A stretch of DNA of 64,000 nt from JBCCXL01 sp039191605 (GTDB lineage Bacteria; Acidobacteriota; Thermoanaerobaculia; Multivoradales; JAHZIX01), in the NCBI GenBank assembly GCA_039191605.1, contig JBCCXL010000005.1, positions 124,001-188,000 on the forward strand, in the 5' to 3' direction. The notes below the pieces were generated by a model, which was not told the DNA's origin, did not search any database, and worked only from the letters and a program-made list of their open reading frames with translations. A program made the translations under genes and the position numbers. This document shows positions 48,599 through 58,863 of this stretch, piece after piece; the stretch's first letter is position 1; each line of letters opens with the position of its first letter.

Positions 48599-50269
48599 TC
48601 AGTCCAGCAGCACGAGGGGAGTGCTGCGCTCTCGCGCCTGGAGGGAGTAGAAATCTAGATCCAGCAAGAAGCTCCCCCCCACTCCCCCGGTCGTCGCCAT
48701 TCCCTCCAAGAGCTGACCACGCTCCACCGGAGCGACGCCGTAGGTCACGTCATCCGAGAGATAGGAGAGCTGACGCCCCGACGGCGCCCGCAGCGCTCCC
48801 GGGGAAAGCAGCTGGGCTTCGGTCAAGATCTCCAGGCTTTCCGGAAACGCCCCGTGCACCAGGTAATAGGTCTTGGCAGCCCGGTCGATCTCCCGGTAGG
48901 CGGACTCTCGTGACACCTCGGCCGCTTCATGCTGTAGCTCCCCTTGCCACGGAAAGGGAAGCAGGAATTGACCTGGAGAGCTGCTCACTCCAAGCCCCAG
49001 GGCGACGAGCGCCGCGAGGGAGACGACAATGCCTGCCCAGGAGGCGACCTTGCCCCACTCTACGGTGCTCCCCCTGCCCGCACCCTCGATCTCGTCCGGA
49101 ATCTCGGCGATCACCGCCGGCGAGGAGTCGAACATGTCGTCCAGGCTCACCGCCTCCGCACGCACCAGGCGTAGCCGCTGGAGCTGCTCCAGCAACACCA
49201 CCGCCTCTCCGTCCTCCAACCCACAATCGTGGGCGATTTGCTGCAAAGTGCGCTGTCCGTCGACCCGCGAGAGAACCTGTTGATGAGCCGGGTTGATCAC
49301 CACCACATCGGAACGCACTCCCGGGGATTCTCCGGTTCGCACCTCCAGGGGCTTCGCCGGAGAAAGGCTGTGGAGCACCCGGGATAGAGATTCGTCCGCC
49401 AGCGAAGTGCCGCCGCGCGAAGAGCGGTCCCCGCCTCTGGATTCGGCCTCACTATCGCTCGGTTCTTGCTGCAGCTCCGTACGCAGCTCCTTCTGCAAAG
49501 GCGCCGAGTCGACGGGATCTTCACTCCGCGGGGCCGAAGAGGTGTCCTCACCCATAGCGGAGCCGCCGGGACTGCTGCCTTCTCCATCGAAGGTCGTGGT
49601 CGCGAGCAGCGACTCGTCCAGGCTCAAGAGGCTCGAATCTGGATCCGGCAAGACTGCACCCTGCTGTGGCGCCTCCAGCGGCGGCAACAGGTCGGCCTCG
49701 AGACTCTGGGGCTGCGAGTCAGCAGCGAGCTTCGAAAGGTCCTCCCCACCACTCCGGGACCGGTCCTCGTCCGCGGGCGCAGGATCGTCTTCTGCCATCG
49801 AATCCAGCAGGACGTCCTGTACCCGGATGGGCCGCAGCCCTTCCTCGAAAGCCACCTCATTGTTGCTGTAGAACTTGAAGTCACCACTGGTCCAGGAGAG
49901 CAGAGCACCGAGCAGATCCAAATATTGATTCCTCAGCGCGCTGAGGATCGAATCACGCTCCAGATGCCCCTCCTGCTCGAGCACATCCACCAGCCGCTCG
50001 CCGTCGTTCTCGACGATCTCGCGCACCGACTCCAGAACCTCAGAGTCGAGGATCCGATCTCGTTCTAGCAGGTTGAAGAGAGCCTCGTCACCGGCCTGAT
50101 TGAGGGAGTCCGCCGCCACCACGTCCCCTTGGTGAAAGGAGATGGCAAAGATGTCGTCCTGCCCCTGGACGGTGAGGATGCCGGTCTTCTGCTGCTGCGC
50201 GATGACCTGCAGGATCTCCGGAAGCTTGAAAAGCTCCAGACTCCCTTCGAGGCTGGTTCCCGAGCTCAT
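48599..50269 (-). CDS. DUF4388 (PatA-N-like) membrane protein
   Basis: A 556-residue protein. Residues 1-105 fit DUF4388 (EGSLELFKLPEILQVIAQQQ, then GDVVAADSLNQAGDEALFNL), a domain found in signalling and gliding-related proteins of deltaproteobacteria and acidobacteria. A low-complexity stretch follows. About 300-350 is a small helical winged-like segment (VDGQRTLQQIAHDCGLED). A membrane segment is at about 405-425 (VASWAGIVVSLAALVALGLG). The last 100 residues (YREIDRAAKTYYLVHGAFPE) resemble the soluble part of a type II pseudopilin. It is transcribed with the TPR membrane protein (gap 152 bases). Confidence 0.65.
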   Translation of the reverse strand: MSSGTSLEGSLELFKLPEILQVIAQQQKTGILTVQGQDDIFAISFHQGDVVAADSLNQAGDEALFNLLERDRILDSEVLESVREIVENDGERLVDVLEQEGHLERDSILSALRNQYLDLLGALLSWTSGDFKFYSNNEVAFEEGLRPIRVQDVLLDSMAEDDPAPADEDRSRSGGEDLSKLAADSQPQSLEADLLPPLEAPQQGAVLPDPDSSLLSLDESLLATTTFDGEGSSPGGSAMGEDTSSAPRSEDPVDSAPLQKELRTELQQEPSDSEAESRGGDRSSRGGTSLADESLSRVLHSLSPAKPLEVRTGESPGVRSDVVVINPAHQQVLSRVDGQRTLQQIAHDCGLEDGEAVVLLEQLQRLRLVRAEAVSLDDMFDSSPAVIAEIPDEIEGAGRGSTVEWGKVASWAGIVVSLAALVALGLGVSSSPGQFLLPFPWQGELQHEAAEVSRESAYREIDRAAKTYYLVHGAFPESLEILTEAQLLSPGALRAPSGRQLSYLSDDVTYGVAPVERGQLLEGMATTGGVGGSFLLDLDFYSLQARERSTPLVLLD

Positions 50270-50420
50270 GACGGCTCCCTCCGGTCGGTTTGCATCCGGC
50301 GTTCGCCGAAACTCCCGGACCTCGAACTCCCAAACCGCAAGCCATCAGCGCTCAGCGGACTACCCGACATCACTACAACCGGTACCATCCCGCGCCCCGC
50401 CAACGCTGCGCTCTCTCGCA

Positions 50421-52364
50421 TCACAGGTCTGCCCGCCTTTGCTGTAGGAGTCGCAACAGCAGCAGCAGCACGAGGCCCAAGGTCACCAACACGCCCAAGG
50501 AGGCCTGCCCAGGGGCAAAGTCCCACGGAATTCGGTACGCCCATCGACTCGCGATGGGCAATAACAGCAGGGCGCTCAGGGGCCAGATCGCCACGTAGCC
50601 AAGCCACGGGCGATCTTCCCGCAGCGACGGGAGCCCCGGCACCAGCACCCGCAGCAGCAGGTCCAGCCCTTCCCCTAGATCCACCTCCTCCGAGGCGCCT
50701 CTCCCGGTGATGGGAGAAAGGAGAGCACCCGCCAGCACGATGCCCACCAGAAAGAGCGGGCCATAAGCCCAGCCCAGCCAGGGGAGTCCTTCCGACTGCG
50801 CCTCCGTGACGGAGCCCGCCGCCCCCGAGAGATCCTCATCACCATCCGCCAGCTCCAGAGCCGCAGAATTCGGCGCGCTCTCCCCGCTGGACGGAGCTGC
50901 CGCTGTCGGCTCCTCCGGCGTCGCCGTCGCCGTGGCCGGCGCTGTGCGCTGCGCGAGCTCCCGCCGAATGATTCCTCGACTGGTTTCCGCCGCCGGGAGC
51001 TCCAGCACGGAGACCACATCCACCTGGCTGAGCCATTGATTCACGCCCGAAGGATCGAGCCGCTGGGCTCTTTCCAAGGCGGTCTGGGCATCCGCCAACA
51101 GGTAACGAGAGCTGAAGGAACGATTGAGGTTAAAGAACACCAGGGCATTGTCGGCTTGAGCGTCGGTAGCGCGCTGGAAGTACTCCGACGCGCGACCGAA
51201 ATCCTCTTGGTAGAAGAAATACACCCCCAGGTTGTTGAGCGCTGCCAGGTGCTCCGGCTCCTCATCGAGGATCGCCCCATAGTGGTTTCGGGCGCTCTCC
51301 CACTGCCCCAGGGTGCGATGCAGGTCGGCCACCAGATAGCTCACCTGCCGACTCTCCGGCAGCGCATCCTGAAGCGACTCCAGATCGGCGAAGAGGTCGC
51401 CATACAGACGATCTTGGTCCAGCGCCTCTACCGCCCGCAGCTCGGGGGAAAGAGTGAGACTCACCTGCTGCTGCTGCCAGTGAGTGAAAGCCGGGAAGGC
51501 TGCCACCAAGAGCCAAACGAAGACCAGCACCGAGCGCTCAGCGCCGTTGAAGAGTCCCCACAGCAGCACCGACCACAGCGCGAACCACCACAGCAGACCG
51601 AGGGGGAAGGCCAGCGGAGCCAGGCCCAAAATCAGCAGCAGCAGGATCACCAGCGGCGCCGGCAGCGCCCGGGCGAAGGCCGCATTGAGGCTTCCGGCGA
51701 TCGCCCCGCCGTAGCGGCCAACCTGCACCACGAGCCACAGCGCTCCGGCAACCAGCAGGGAAAGCCAGCACCAGAGAGCGAGGTTGTGGAGCCATAGAGA
51801 GCGCTCCGTAGGCTGGGTCCATAGCTGCCAATAGCCCTGGAGAGAATTGACAACCGCCAGCGGATACGAGCCCTGCTCCCACTCCACCGCGGCGCGGGCG
51901 AAAGCCAGCTCCGGAGTTCCGGGATCGAGCTGCTCCGCCGCCTCGAGCCCCCAGGCGGCACGAACAAAGTCGCCATCCTTGGCCGCCTCGTGGGCCCTCA
52001 GCAGCGCGCTGGCGGCGACGTCCGGCAATCGTTCTACGCCGAGGGCCTGAGCCTGCGCCACCAAAGCCCCCAGCTCCCGATCCACCCCATCCGCATCGTT
52101 CTGCAGGAAGGCCCGATGCCATTGAATCGAAGCGTCCACCACGTCCCGCAAGGAGCGCTGGGTCGCAGTGTCGAGCTCGAACCCGGAAGAAGCAGATTGC
52201 GCCTGGGCAAATAGCGCCAGCGGCAGCATCGCGAGGCAGAGTGTCGAGAAAACAGCAGCGCGAAGCAGCCGCCCTCCAAGGGCTCGAGACAAGCCCCGAC
52301 GCCGGATCGCCCTCCTCGTCGCTCGCGGAAGGCGTTCCTCCCCCTCCACCTTGGCCTTGCCCAT
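50421..52364 (-). CDS. TPR-repeat polytopic membrane protein
   Basis: A 647-residue protein. A basic N-terminus leads to a signal-like segment (VFSTLCLAMLPLALFAQAQS). Residues about 170-280 hold three to four membrane segments (LWCWLSLLVAGALWLVVQV and neighbours), then TPR-like helical repeats from about 300 to 440 (EHLAALNNLGVYFFYQEDFG, then ASEYFQRATDAQADNALVFF, AQTALERAQRLDP), and a C-terminal membrane domain (about 540-640). TPR helices would face the periplasm or cytoplasm and bind another protein. Unknown function; the arrangement resembles Bat-like proteins but no BatE signature is seen. It lies 18 bases after the DUF1844 gene and 151 before the DUF4388 gene. Confidence 0.72.
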   Translation of the reverse strand: MGKAKVEGEERLPRATRRAIRRRGLSRALGGRLLRAAVFSTLCLAMLPLALFAQAQSASSGFELDTATQRSLRDVVDASIQWHRAFLQNDADGVDRELGALVAQAQALGVERLPDVAASALLRAHEAAKDGDFVRAAWGLEAAEQLDPGTPELAFARAAVEWEQGSYPLAVVNSLQGYWQLWTQPTERSLWLHNLALWCWLSLLVAGALWLVVQVGRYGGAIAGSLNAAFARALPAPLVILLLLILGLAPLAFPLGLLWWFALWSVLLWGLFNGAERSVLVFVWLLVAAFPAFTHWQQQQVSLTLSPELRAVEALDQDRLYGDLFADLESLQDALPESRQVSYLVADLHRTLGQWESARNHYGAILDEEPEHLAALNNLGVYFFYQEDFGRASEYFQRATDAQADNALVFFNLNRSFSSRYLLADAQTALERAQRLDPSGVNQWLSQVDVVSVLELPAAETSRGIIRRELAQRTAPATATATPEEPTAAAPSSGESAPNSAALELADGDEDLSGAAGSVTEAQSEGLPWLGWAYGPLFLVGIVLAGALLSPITGRGASEEVDLGEGLDLLLRVLVPGLPSLREDRPWLGYVAIWPLSALLLLPIASRWAYRIPWDFAPGQASLGVLVTLGLVLLLLLRLLQQRRADL

Positions 52365-52382
52365 CTACCTCGCCCTACCGAA

Positions 52383-52892
52383 TCAAACGCCGCGAATCTG
52401 GATGTAGGCGTTCCTCAGCTGGTAGAGCGCACTCTCCAGAGCCGAGGATTCCTGGGCGCTTAGATTGCCGTGAGTCTTGCGACGAAGGACATCCAGCAAA
52501 TCGATATGCAGCCCCGCCAGCTGCAGGCTCTCGGGATCTTGCCCCCGCGCCGCCTGGGCTCGCTGTAGGTAGATCGAGGCCGGCTCCGCCATCATCGCCA
52601 AGAGGTCGAGGAAAGCTGGTCCGGTGCCCTCCTCCCCGACGTCTGCCGATTCTGGCGCTGGAGCCTCAGGAGCCGCAGGTCCAGCGTCCGCTGGAGGAGA
52701 GAACCCCCCGCTGCCGCCGGGTGCCCCACCGGCCGTCGGCTCCGGTGCTTCGGCGCTCTCTGGCGCCGCCGCCACGGCGGGCTCTTCAGCGGTGGCAGAC
52801 CCTTCCTCTTCGAGAAAGCGGAACTCTTCCCGCAGCTGCCCATCGGCGGTGAACATGCGCTTGTCGGTAACTTTGAAGCGACTCTCGCTCAA
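52383..52892 (-). CDS. DUF1844 family protein
   Basis: A 169-residue soluble protein. The C-terminal 75 residues (AFLDLLAMMAEPASIYLQRA, then LHIDLLDVLRRKTHGNLSAQ) fit DUF1844, short helical proteins common in deltaproteobacteria and acidobacteria. The N-terminal part is KVTDKRMFTADGQLREEFRF, followed by an Ala/Glu/Pro linker of 60 residues. Function unknown. It is first in a three-gene - strand set, with the TPR and DUF4388 genes downstream. Confidence 0.85.
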   Translation of the reverse strand: MSESRFKVTDKRMFTADGQLREEFRFLEEEGSATAEEPAVAAAPESAEAPEPTAGGAPGGSGGFSPPADAGPAAPEAPAPESADVGEEGTGPAFLDLLAMMAEPASIYLQRAQAARGQDPESLQLAGLHIDLLDVLRRKTHGNLSAQESSALESALYQLRNAYIQIRGV

Positions 52893-53029
52893 GGATTTAA
52901 GCCCTTCGGTAACGGTAGTTTCAAGTGTCCCTGAATCCTACGGTATCGTAGCAAGCGGCTTTTGGACGAAGCAAGAAAAGCAGCGTGTTCCACTCGCCTT
53001 CTCACACCCCAGAAATCAGGAAGCTCCCC

Positions 53030-54202
<1,173 letters not shown>

Positions 54203-54270
54203 CTCAGCCGACTGAGCCGTTGCCCGAAACGGTCCCACCAAGGACCGAGCCCAAATCCCGGTCTAGCCAG

Positions 54271-55170
54271 CTAGGCCGCTTCTCTCTTGCGCTGGCTCTC
54301 CCCCTCCCCCCCTTCGCCGTCGGCCCTTCGCTGGTCGAGGACGCGGCCTACCAGCGGCTCTAGATAAGGCAGCAGGTTGTCGGCCACGATGCGGTGTCCC
54401 TCGGGATTCGGATGGATTCCGTCCGGCAGATTCAGCTCGGGGTCCGCAGCGACCCCTTCCAGCAGAAAAGGCATCAGGTCGACCTCGAGCTCGGCGGCGA
54501 GAACAGGATAGAGCTCTCGGAATTGCCGAGTGTAGTCGGGTCCGTAATTGGTGGGGATCTGCATTCCGGTGAGCAGCACCAAGCACCCGGCCTCCTGGGC
54601 CTCGAGGATGATCTGCCTTAGATTTCCCTCCGTCGACTCCAGGTCGAGACCCCGCAAACCATCGTTCCCCCCCAGCTCCACCACCACGATATCCGGCTGC
54701 TGCCGCAGCACCCAGGCGATCCGAGACCGTCCTCCGGCACTGGTATCGCCGGACACCCCGGCATTGACCACCCGCACCGGCCAGCCCGCATCGCGCAGCT
54801 GCTGCTCCACCAAAAAGGGAAAGGCTTCTTCCCGCACCAGCCCGAAACCAGCACTGAGAGAGTCTCCCAAGAACACGATGGCAACCTCCGCGGCCGCATC
54901 TTCCGAGGGCGAATCTTCCACGGGATTGGCTTCCGCGGGCGTCTGCTGATCTTCCGAGAGCGAATCTCCCGCCGCCTCCGCTGGCGGCTCACCGGCCGCT
55001 CCAACCGACGGTGATGCTTGCTCTTCCCCCCCTCCACCACAGGCAGCGAGAGCTAGTAGAAAAAGCCCCAGCACAGCGTTCCCGAGCATCGGAGCTACGC
55101 CGCGAGTCGCATAAGAAAAGATGCCCTGCGGCGAGGACTGAGGAGGACGCTGGATCCAGCCGATCTTCAT
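54271..55170 (-). CDS. tesA: SGNH esterase/lysophospholipase, TesA-like
   Basis: About 299 residues from ATG 55170; starts at 55182 or 55089 are also possible and none has a strong ribosome site. The signal ends in the lipobox LALAAC, so it should be a lipoprotein. The SGNH-hydrolase blocks are present: FLGDSLSAGFGLV (Ser), VNAGVSGDTSAGG (Gly), VVVELGGNDGLRG (Asn), and DGIHPNPEGHRIVADNLLPY (Asp, His). It hydrolyses acyl esters or thioesters in the periplasm. It is divergent from an ABC transporter pair that matches ybbA-ybbP, the same arrangement as tesA-ybbA-ybbP in E. coli. An Ala/Glu/Ser-rich linker follows the signal. Confidence 0.9.
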   Translation of the reverse strand: MKIGWIQRPPQSSPQGIFSYATRGVAPMLGNAVLGLFLLALAACGGGGEEQASPSVGAAGEPPAEAAGDSLSEDQQTPAEANPVEDSPSEDAAAEVAIVFLGDSLSAGFGLVREEAFPFLVEQQLRDAGWPVRVVNAGVSGDTSAGGRSRIAWVLRQQPDIVVVELGGNDGLRGLDLESTEGNLRQIILEAQEAGCLVLLTGMQIPTNYGPDYTRQFRELYPVLAAELEVDLMPFLLEGVAADPELNLPDGIHPNPEGHRIVADNLLPYLEPLVGRVLDQRRADGEGGEGESQRKREAA

Positions 55171-55310
55171 GATCGAAAGCATAGCGCGAATTCTCTTGAC
55201 GAAGGCATATCCTTCAAGACGGCAAGACGCCGCTCCCGCCTGGCCTCCTCCACCCCCCTGATCCTCTTCGAAGACCCCACCCTCTTCCCCTCCCACAGGA
55301 CTTCATCACC

Positions 55311-56111
55311 GTGACTCAAGAGCTACCCGCAGCCCCCTCCAAGGTGCCATCCGGAGCGCCATCCGCCACCGCGCCTCGCCTGGAAACCCGCGGCCTCACC
55401 CGCCGGCTGCCTTCTGGCGGCCGCCAGCTGACCATTCTAGAAGCGGTCGATCTGAGCGTTGCCCCGGGCGAGTTCCTCGCCATCCTCGGCCCCTCCGGCA
55501 GCGGTAAGTCCACGCTCCTCGCTCTCCTCGCCGGTCTGGATCGACCCAGCGAAGGGGAAGTCCTGCTCGACGGCGTCGCGATTCAGAATCTGTCAGAGGA
55601 TGAGCTCGCCCGCCTGCGCAGACGCAAGCTGGGGTTCGTGTTTCAGAGCTTCCAGCTGCTGGGCAACCTCACGGCCCTCGAGAACGTCCTGTTGCCGCTG
55701 GAGCTGGCTCAAATCCCGAATCCCGTGGAGCAGGCTCGAAAACTGCTGGAAGAGGTCGGCCTCGGAGAGCGAGGCCACCACTACCCGACGCAGCTCTCCG
55801 GCGGCGAACAGCAGCGAGTGGCGGTGGCCCGAGCCTACGCCTGCCGCCCTCCGGTGCTCCTCGCCGATGAGCCCACGGGCAACCTCGATAGCGTCACCGG
55901 CGAGCTGATTCTCGAGCTGCTGGAGCGGCTGCGCCAGCGCCATGGAACCACCCTGGTGCTGGTCACCCATGATCCCGCCGTCGCCTCCCGGGCAGACCGG
56001 CAGATCTACTTCCGCGATGGGCGCATCGAGCGAGAGGAAATCACGCGAGCAGCCCCAGCCGGTGCAGGTCTCGAGGCAGAGACAGCTAGGCCAGAGCGGG
56101 AGGCCTCATGA
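55311..56111 (+). CDS. ybbA: ABC transporter ATP-binding protein (YbbA/LolD-like)
   Basis: A 266-residue ABC ATPase: Walker A GPSGSGKSTLLALLAGL, Q-loop FQSFQLLGNLTALENVLLPL, signature LSGGEQQRVAVARA and Walker B PPVLLADEPTGNLD, followed by LVTHDPAVA. Type and length match the LolD/MacB/YbbA group. With the FtsX-like protein encoded next (ATGA overlap at 56108) it would form a mechanotransmission-type ABC exporter. The divergent tesA points to YbbA, which is linked in other bacteria to lysophospholipase export, though its substrate is unsettled. A basic, Ala/Pro-rich N-terminal extension of about 25 residues is atypical. Confidence 0.9.
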   Translation: MTQELPAAPSKVPSGAPSATAPRLETRGLTRRLPSGGRQLTILEAVDLSVAPGEFLAILGPSGSGKSTLLALLAGLDRPSEGEVLLDGVAIQNLSEDELARLRRRKLGFVFQSFQLLGNLTALENVLLPLELAQIPNPVEQARKLLEEVGLGERGHHYPTQLSGGEQQRVAVARAYACRPPVLLADEPTGNLDSVTGELILELLERLRQRHGTTLVLVTHDPAVASRADRQIYFRDGRIEREEITRAAPAGAGLEAETARPEREAS

Positions 56112-58651
56112 CCCCCGCCCTGTATTGGAAGTATCTAATTCGCGAATCCCGCGGCTCCCGTGGGCGCCTGCTCTTCTTCGTCCTCTGCCTCGCCGTCGGC
56201 GTCGCCGCGGTGGTGGCGGTGGCAAGCCTCTCCGACAGCCTGGATGGAGCGATTCGCCAGGAAGCCCGCAAGCTGCTGTCCGCGGACCTGGAGGTGGAGA
56301 GCCGGCGGCCCCTGCCGCCGGAGCTCGAAGCAATGCTCGCCCCCATCGAGGGCCTGCAGCGAGTGCAGGTCCACGAGATGCCCACGGTGGTGGCGCTCCC
56401 GGGGGACGGAGATCGCGCGCGAGCCAGCCAGCTGGTAGAGCTCAAGGTGGTCGACGGGCCCTACCCCTTCTATGGCGAGCTGGAGCTGGAGCCCGACCGC
56501 CCTCTCGGCGAGCTGCTGCAAGAGGGCGCGGTGGTGGGCCCGGATCTGCTCCAGCGCCTCGGGGTCGAGGTGGGCGACATCCTCACCGTCGGCACCCACC
56601 GCCTCCCCATCGTGGCGGTGGTCCATGACGAGCCGGACCGCCTCTCCTTCGCCTTCACCCTCGGGCCCCGGGTCTTCCTCGACGCCACGGCCTTCGCCGC
56701 CAGCGGTCTCGAAGCCTTCGGCTCCAGGATCGAGCGGCGGCTGCTGCTGCGCCTGCCGGAATCGATCTCTGAAGCCGAGATCGAGCCCCTGGCGGAGCGC
56801 CTGCGGGAGGCGCTGCCGACGAGCGGCTTCTACCGGGTGGAGACCTACGCCGATGCCCAGCCGGCGCTGCGCCGCAGCCTCAACCGCATCGAGCGCTACC
56901 TCGGCCTCGTCGCCCTGGTCTCTCTGCTCGCCGGCGGCATCGGCGTTGCCCAAACCGTTCGCGCCTGGATCGAGGGACGCCTGGATTCCATCGCGATCCT
57001 CAAATGCCTCGGCCTCACCGGCCCCCAGGTGATCTCCGTCTACCTCGGCCAGACCGCCCTGCTGGGCCTGGTCGGCAGCCTTTTCGGTGCCCTGGCAGGG
57101 CTCGCCGTACCGCTGATTGTGCCCTCCCTGCTGGGGGACCTGCTCCCCGCCGAGGCGATTCAGCTGTGGCAGCCAGCGGCGGTGCTCCGAGGCATGATTC
57201 TCGGCACCGGCGTGGCGCTGCTCTTCAGCCTGCCTCCCCTGCTCTCGGTGCGGCGAATCCCGCCGGTGCGGGTGCTGAGACGAGGAGCCGCGCCGCTGCC
57301 GGCGGATCGACGCACTCTTCTCGCCATCACTCTCGCCCTCGGCCTCGGCATCACTCTGGTCGCCACCGCCCAAAGCCGGGACCTGATATTGGGCTTCGGC
57401 TTCGCCGCCGGCCTCGGCCTGGTCGCCGGCCTGCTCTCCCTCGCCGCCTACGGCCTCGCCCAGGCCGCGGCGGCGATCCCCCGGGAGCGGGTGCGGCGCT
57501 TCTGGCTGCGGCACGGCCTCGCCGCCCTCGGCAGACCGGGGGCCGGAACCATCGGCGCCGTGGTGGCCCTCGGCCTCGGCATCACCGTGGTGCTCGCCAT
57601 GGCGCTGGTGGAGCAGCATCTTTCCGGCGAGCTCAACGCGGAGCTTCCGGAGCAGGCTCCCAACGCCTTCCTGGTAGATATCCAGCCGGACCAATGGGAC
57701 GGCGTTCGCCAGCTGCTGGAATCCCAGCAGGCCAGCTCCATCGATTCGGACCCGGTGGTGATGGCGAGGCTCACCCACCTCGACGGCCGTACGGTACAGG
57801 AGATCACCGAGGAGCGAGCTCAGCAGGAAGGACGCGGGAACTGGGCCCTCACCAAGGAGCAGCGCCTGACCTACGCGGAGCAGCTTCCGGCAGACAACGT
57901 GATCATCGAAGGCGCCCTCTGGGACCGCCCGGAGCTAGACGAAATCAGCCTCGAAGCGGACTTCGCCGAGAGCCTCGGCGTCGGCCTGGGGTCTACCATG
58001 ACCCTCGACGTTCAGGGCGTTCCGCTGGAGCTCACCGTCTCCAGCCTGAGGACGGTAGATTGGGAGAGCTTCGGCCTCAACTTCTTCATGGTGGTCGAGC
58101 CCCAAGCCCTGGAGGCCGCCCCTCAATTCCGCGTCGCTGCCGCTCGCCTGCCCCAGGGCGGAGAACAGGAATTGCAGAACGCCCTCGCCGCCAGCTTCCC
58201 CAACGTCACCGTGATCCAGCTGCGAGAGATCCTCGAGAAGGTCTCGGCGGTGCTGCAACGACTCGGTCTCGGGGTGCGCTTCCTGGGTACCTTCACGGTG
58301 CTCGCCGGCTTGGCCATTCTGGCCGGCGCCATCGCCGCCAGCACCTCTCGCCGGGGCCGAGAAGTAGCGCTGGTGAAGACCCTCGGCCTCACCCGCGGCG
58401 GCGTGCTCGCGGCCTTCGCCGTGGAATACGCCCTCACCGGCCTGCTGGCGGGTCTCATCGGCACCGTCGCCGGTGGCACCCTGGCCTGGGCGGTGCTCAC
58501 CTTCGCGCTGGAGATCCCCTGGGAATTCTCCCCTGCCCCCTTCCTCATCGCCCTCGCCACGGGAGCCCTGCTGGCGGCGGGAGCCGGCTGTGCGGCGAGC
58601 CTGCGGGCCCTCACCCAGCGGCCCGTGGCGGTGCTCAGAGCCGAAGGCTGA
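56108..58651 (+). CDS. ybbP: FtsX-like permease of the YbbAP ABC exporter
   Basis: An 847-residue membrane protein. One N-terminal membrane segment (LLFFVLCLAVGVAAVVAVAS), a large periplasmic domain (about 45-255), then two FtsX-type four-segment bundles around about 270-430 and 700-845 (ALVSLLAGGIGVAQTVRAWI, then FTVLAGLAILAGAIAASTSR). Additional segments between about 440 and 500 (GFGFAAGLGLVAGLLSLAAY) give the 10-segment layout of YbbP/MacB relatives. It pairs with the overlapping ATPase gene upstream. Transport is expected to be of a hydrophobic or lipid-like substrate; the gene does not reveal which. Confidence 0.9.
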   Translation: MTPALYWKYLIRESRGSRGRLLFFVLCLAVGVAAVVAVASLSDSLDGAIRQEARKLLSADLEVESRRPLPPELEAMLAPIEGLQRVQVHEMPTVVALPGDGDRARASQLVELKVVDGPYPFYGELELEPDRPLGELLQEGAVVGPDLLQRLGVEVGDILTVGTHRLPIVAVVHDEPDRLSFAFTLGPRVFLDATAFAASGLEAFGSRIERRLLLRLPESISEAEIEPLAERLREALPTSGFYRVETYADAQPALRRSLNRIERYLGLVALVSLLAGGIGVAQTVRAWIEGRLDSIAILKCLGLTGPQVISVYLGQTALLGLVGSLFGALAGLAVPLIVPSLLGDLLPAEAIQLWQPAAVLRGMILGTGVALLFSLPPLLSVRRIPPVRVLRRGAAPLPADRRTLLAITLALGLGITLVATAQSRDLILGFGFAAGLGLVAGLLSLAAYGLAQAAAAIPRERVRRFWLRHGLAALGRPGAGTIGAVVALGLGITVVLAMALVEQHLSGELNAELPEQAPNAFLVDIQPDQWDGVRQLLESQQASSIDSDPVVMARLTHLDGRTVQEITEERAQQEGRGNWALTKEQRLTYAEQLPADNVIIEGALWDRPELDEISLEADFAESLGVGLGSTMTLDVQGVPLELTVSSLRTVDWESFGLNFFMVVEPQALEAAPQFRVAAARLPQGGEQELQNALAASFPNVTVIQLREILEKVSAVLQRLGLGVRFLGTFTVLAGLAILAGAIAASTSRRGREVALVKTLGLTRGGVLAAFAVEYALTGLLAGLIGTVAGGTLAWAVLTFALEIPWEFSPAPFLIALATGALLAAGAGCAASLRALTQRPVAVLRAEG

Positions 58652-58708
58652 AGGGCTGAAGGGCTGAAGGGCTGGCGAGTAAGAGCAGTCCCTGAACGGG
58701 AAAGCCCC

Positions 58709-58796
58709 GAGGGCACTGCGAGGGCACTGCGAGGGCACTGCGAGGGCACTGCGAGGGCACTGCGAGGGCACTGCGAGGGCACTGCGAGAGCACTGT
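58709..58796. repeat. 11-bp tandem repeat x8 after ybbP
   Basis: GAGGGCACTGC repeats every 11 bases from 58709; seven perfect copies, and an eighth at 58786 with two changes (GAGAGCACTGT). It is between ybbP and the convergent deacetylase gene. Just before it, GCTGAAGGG occurs three times with a 9-base step near 58648. Confidence 0.92.
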
Positions 58797-58863
58797 CGCG
58801 CCAAACTAGTTAGCCCCAATCCCAACAGGCCCAACTCCCAGCCAGCCCTAACTCGAGCAAGAA

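Noticed and set aside
56135..57778. A 547-codon - strand open frame opposite ybbP
   Set aside because: Low-complexity antisense of an FtsX permease gene, with no recognisable domain.
58709..58796. CRISPR array
   Set aside because: The unit is 11 bases with no spacers, so it is a tandem repeat rather than repeat-spacer.
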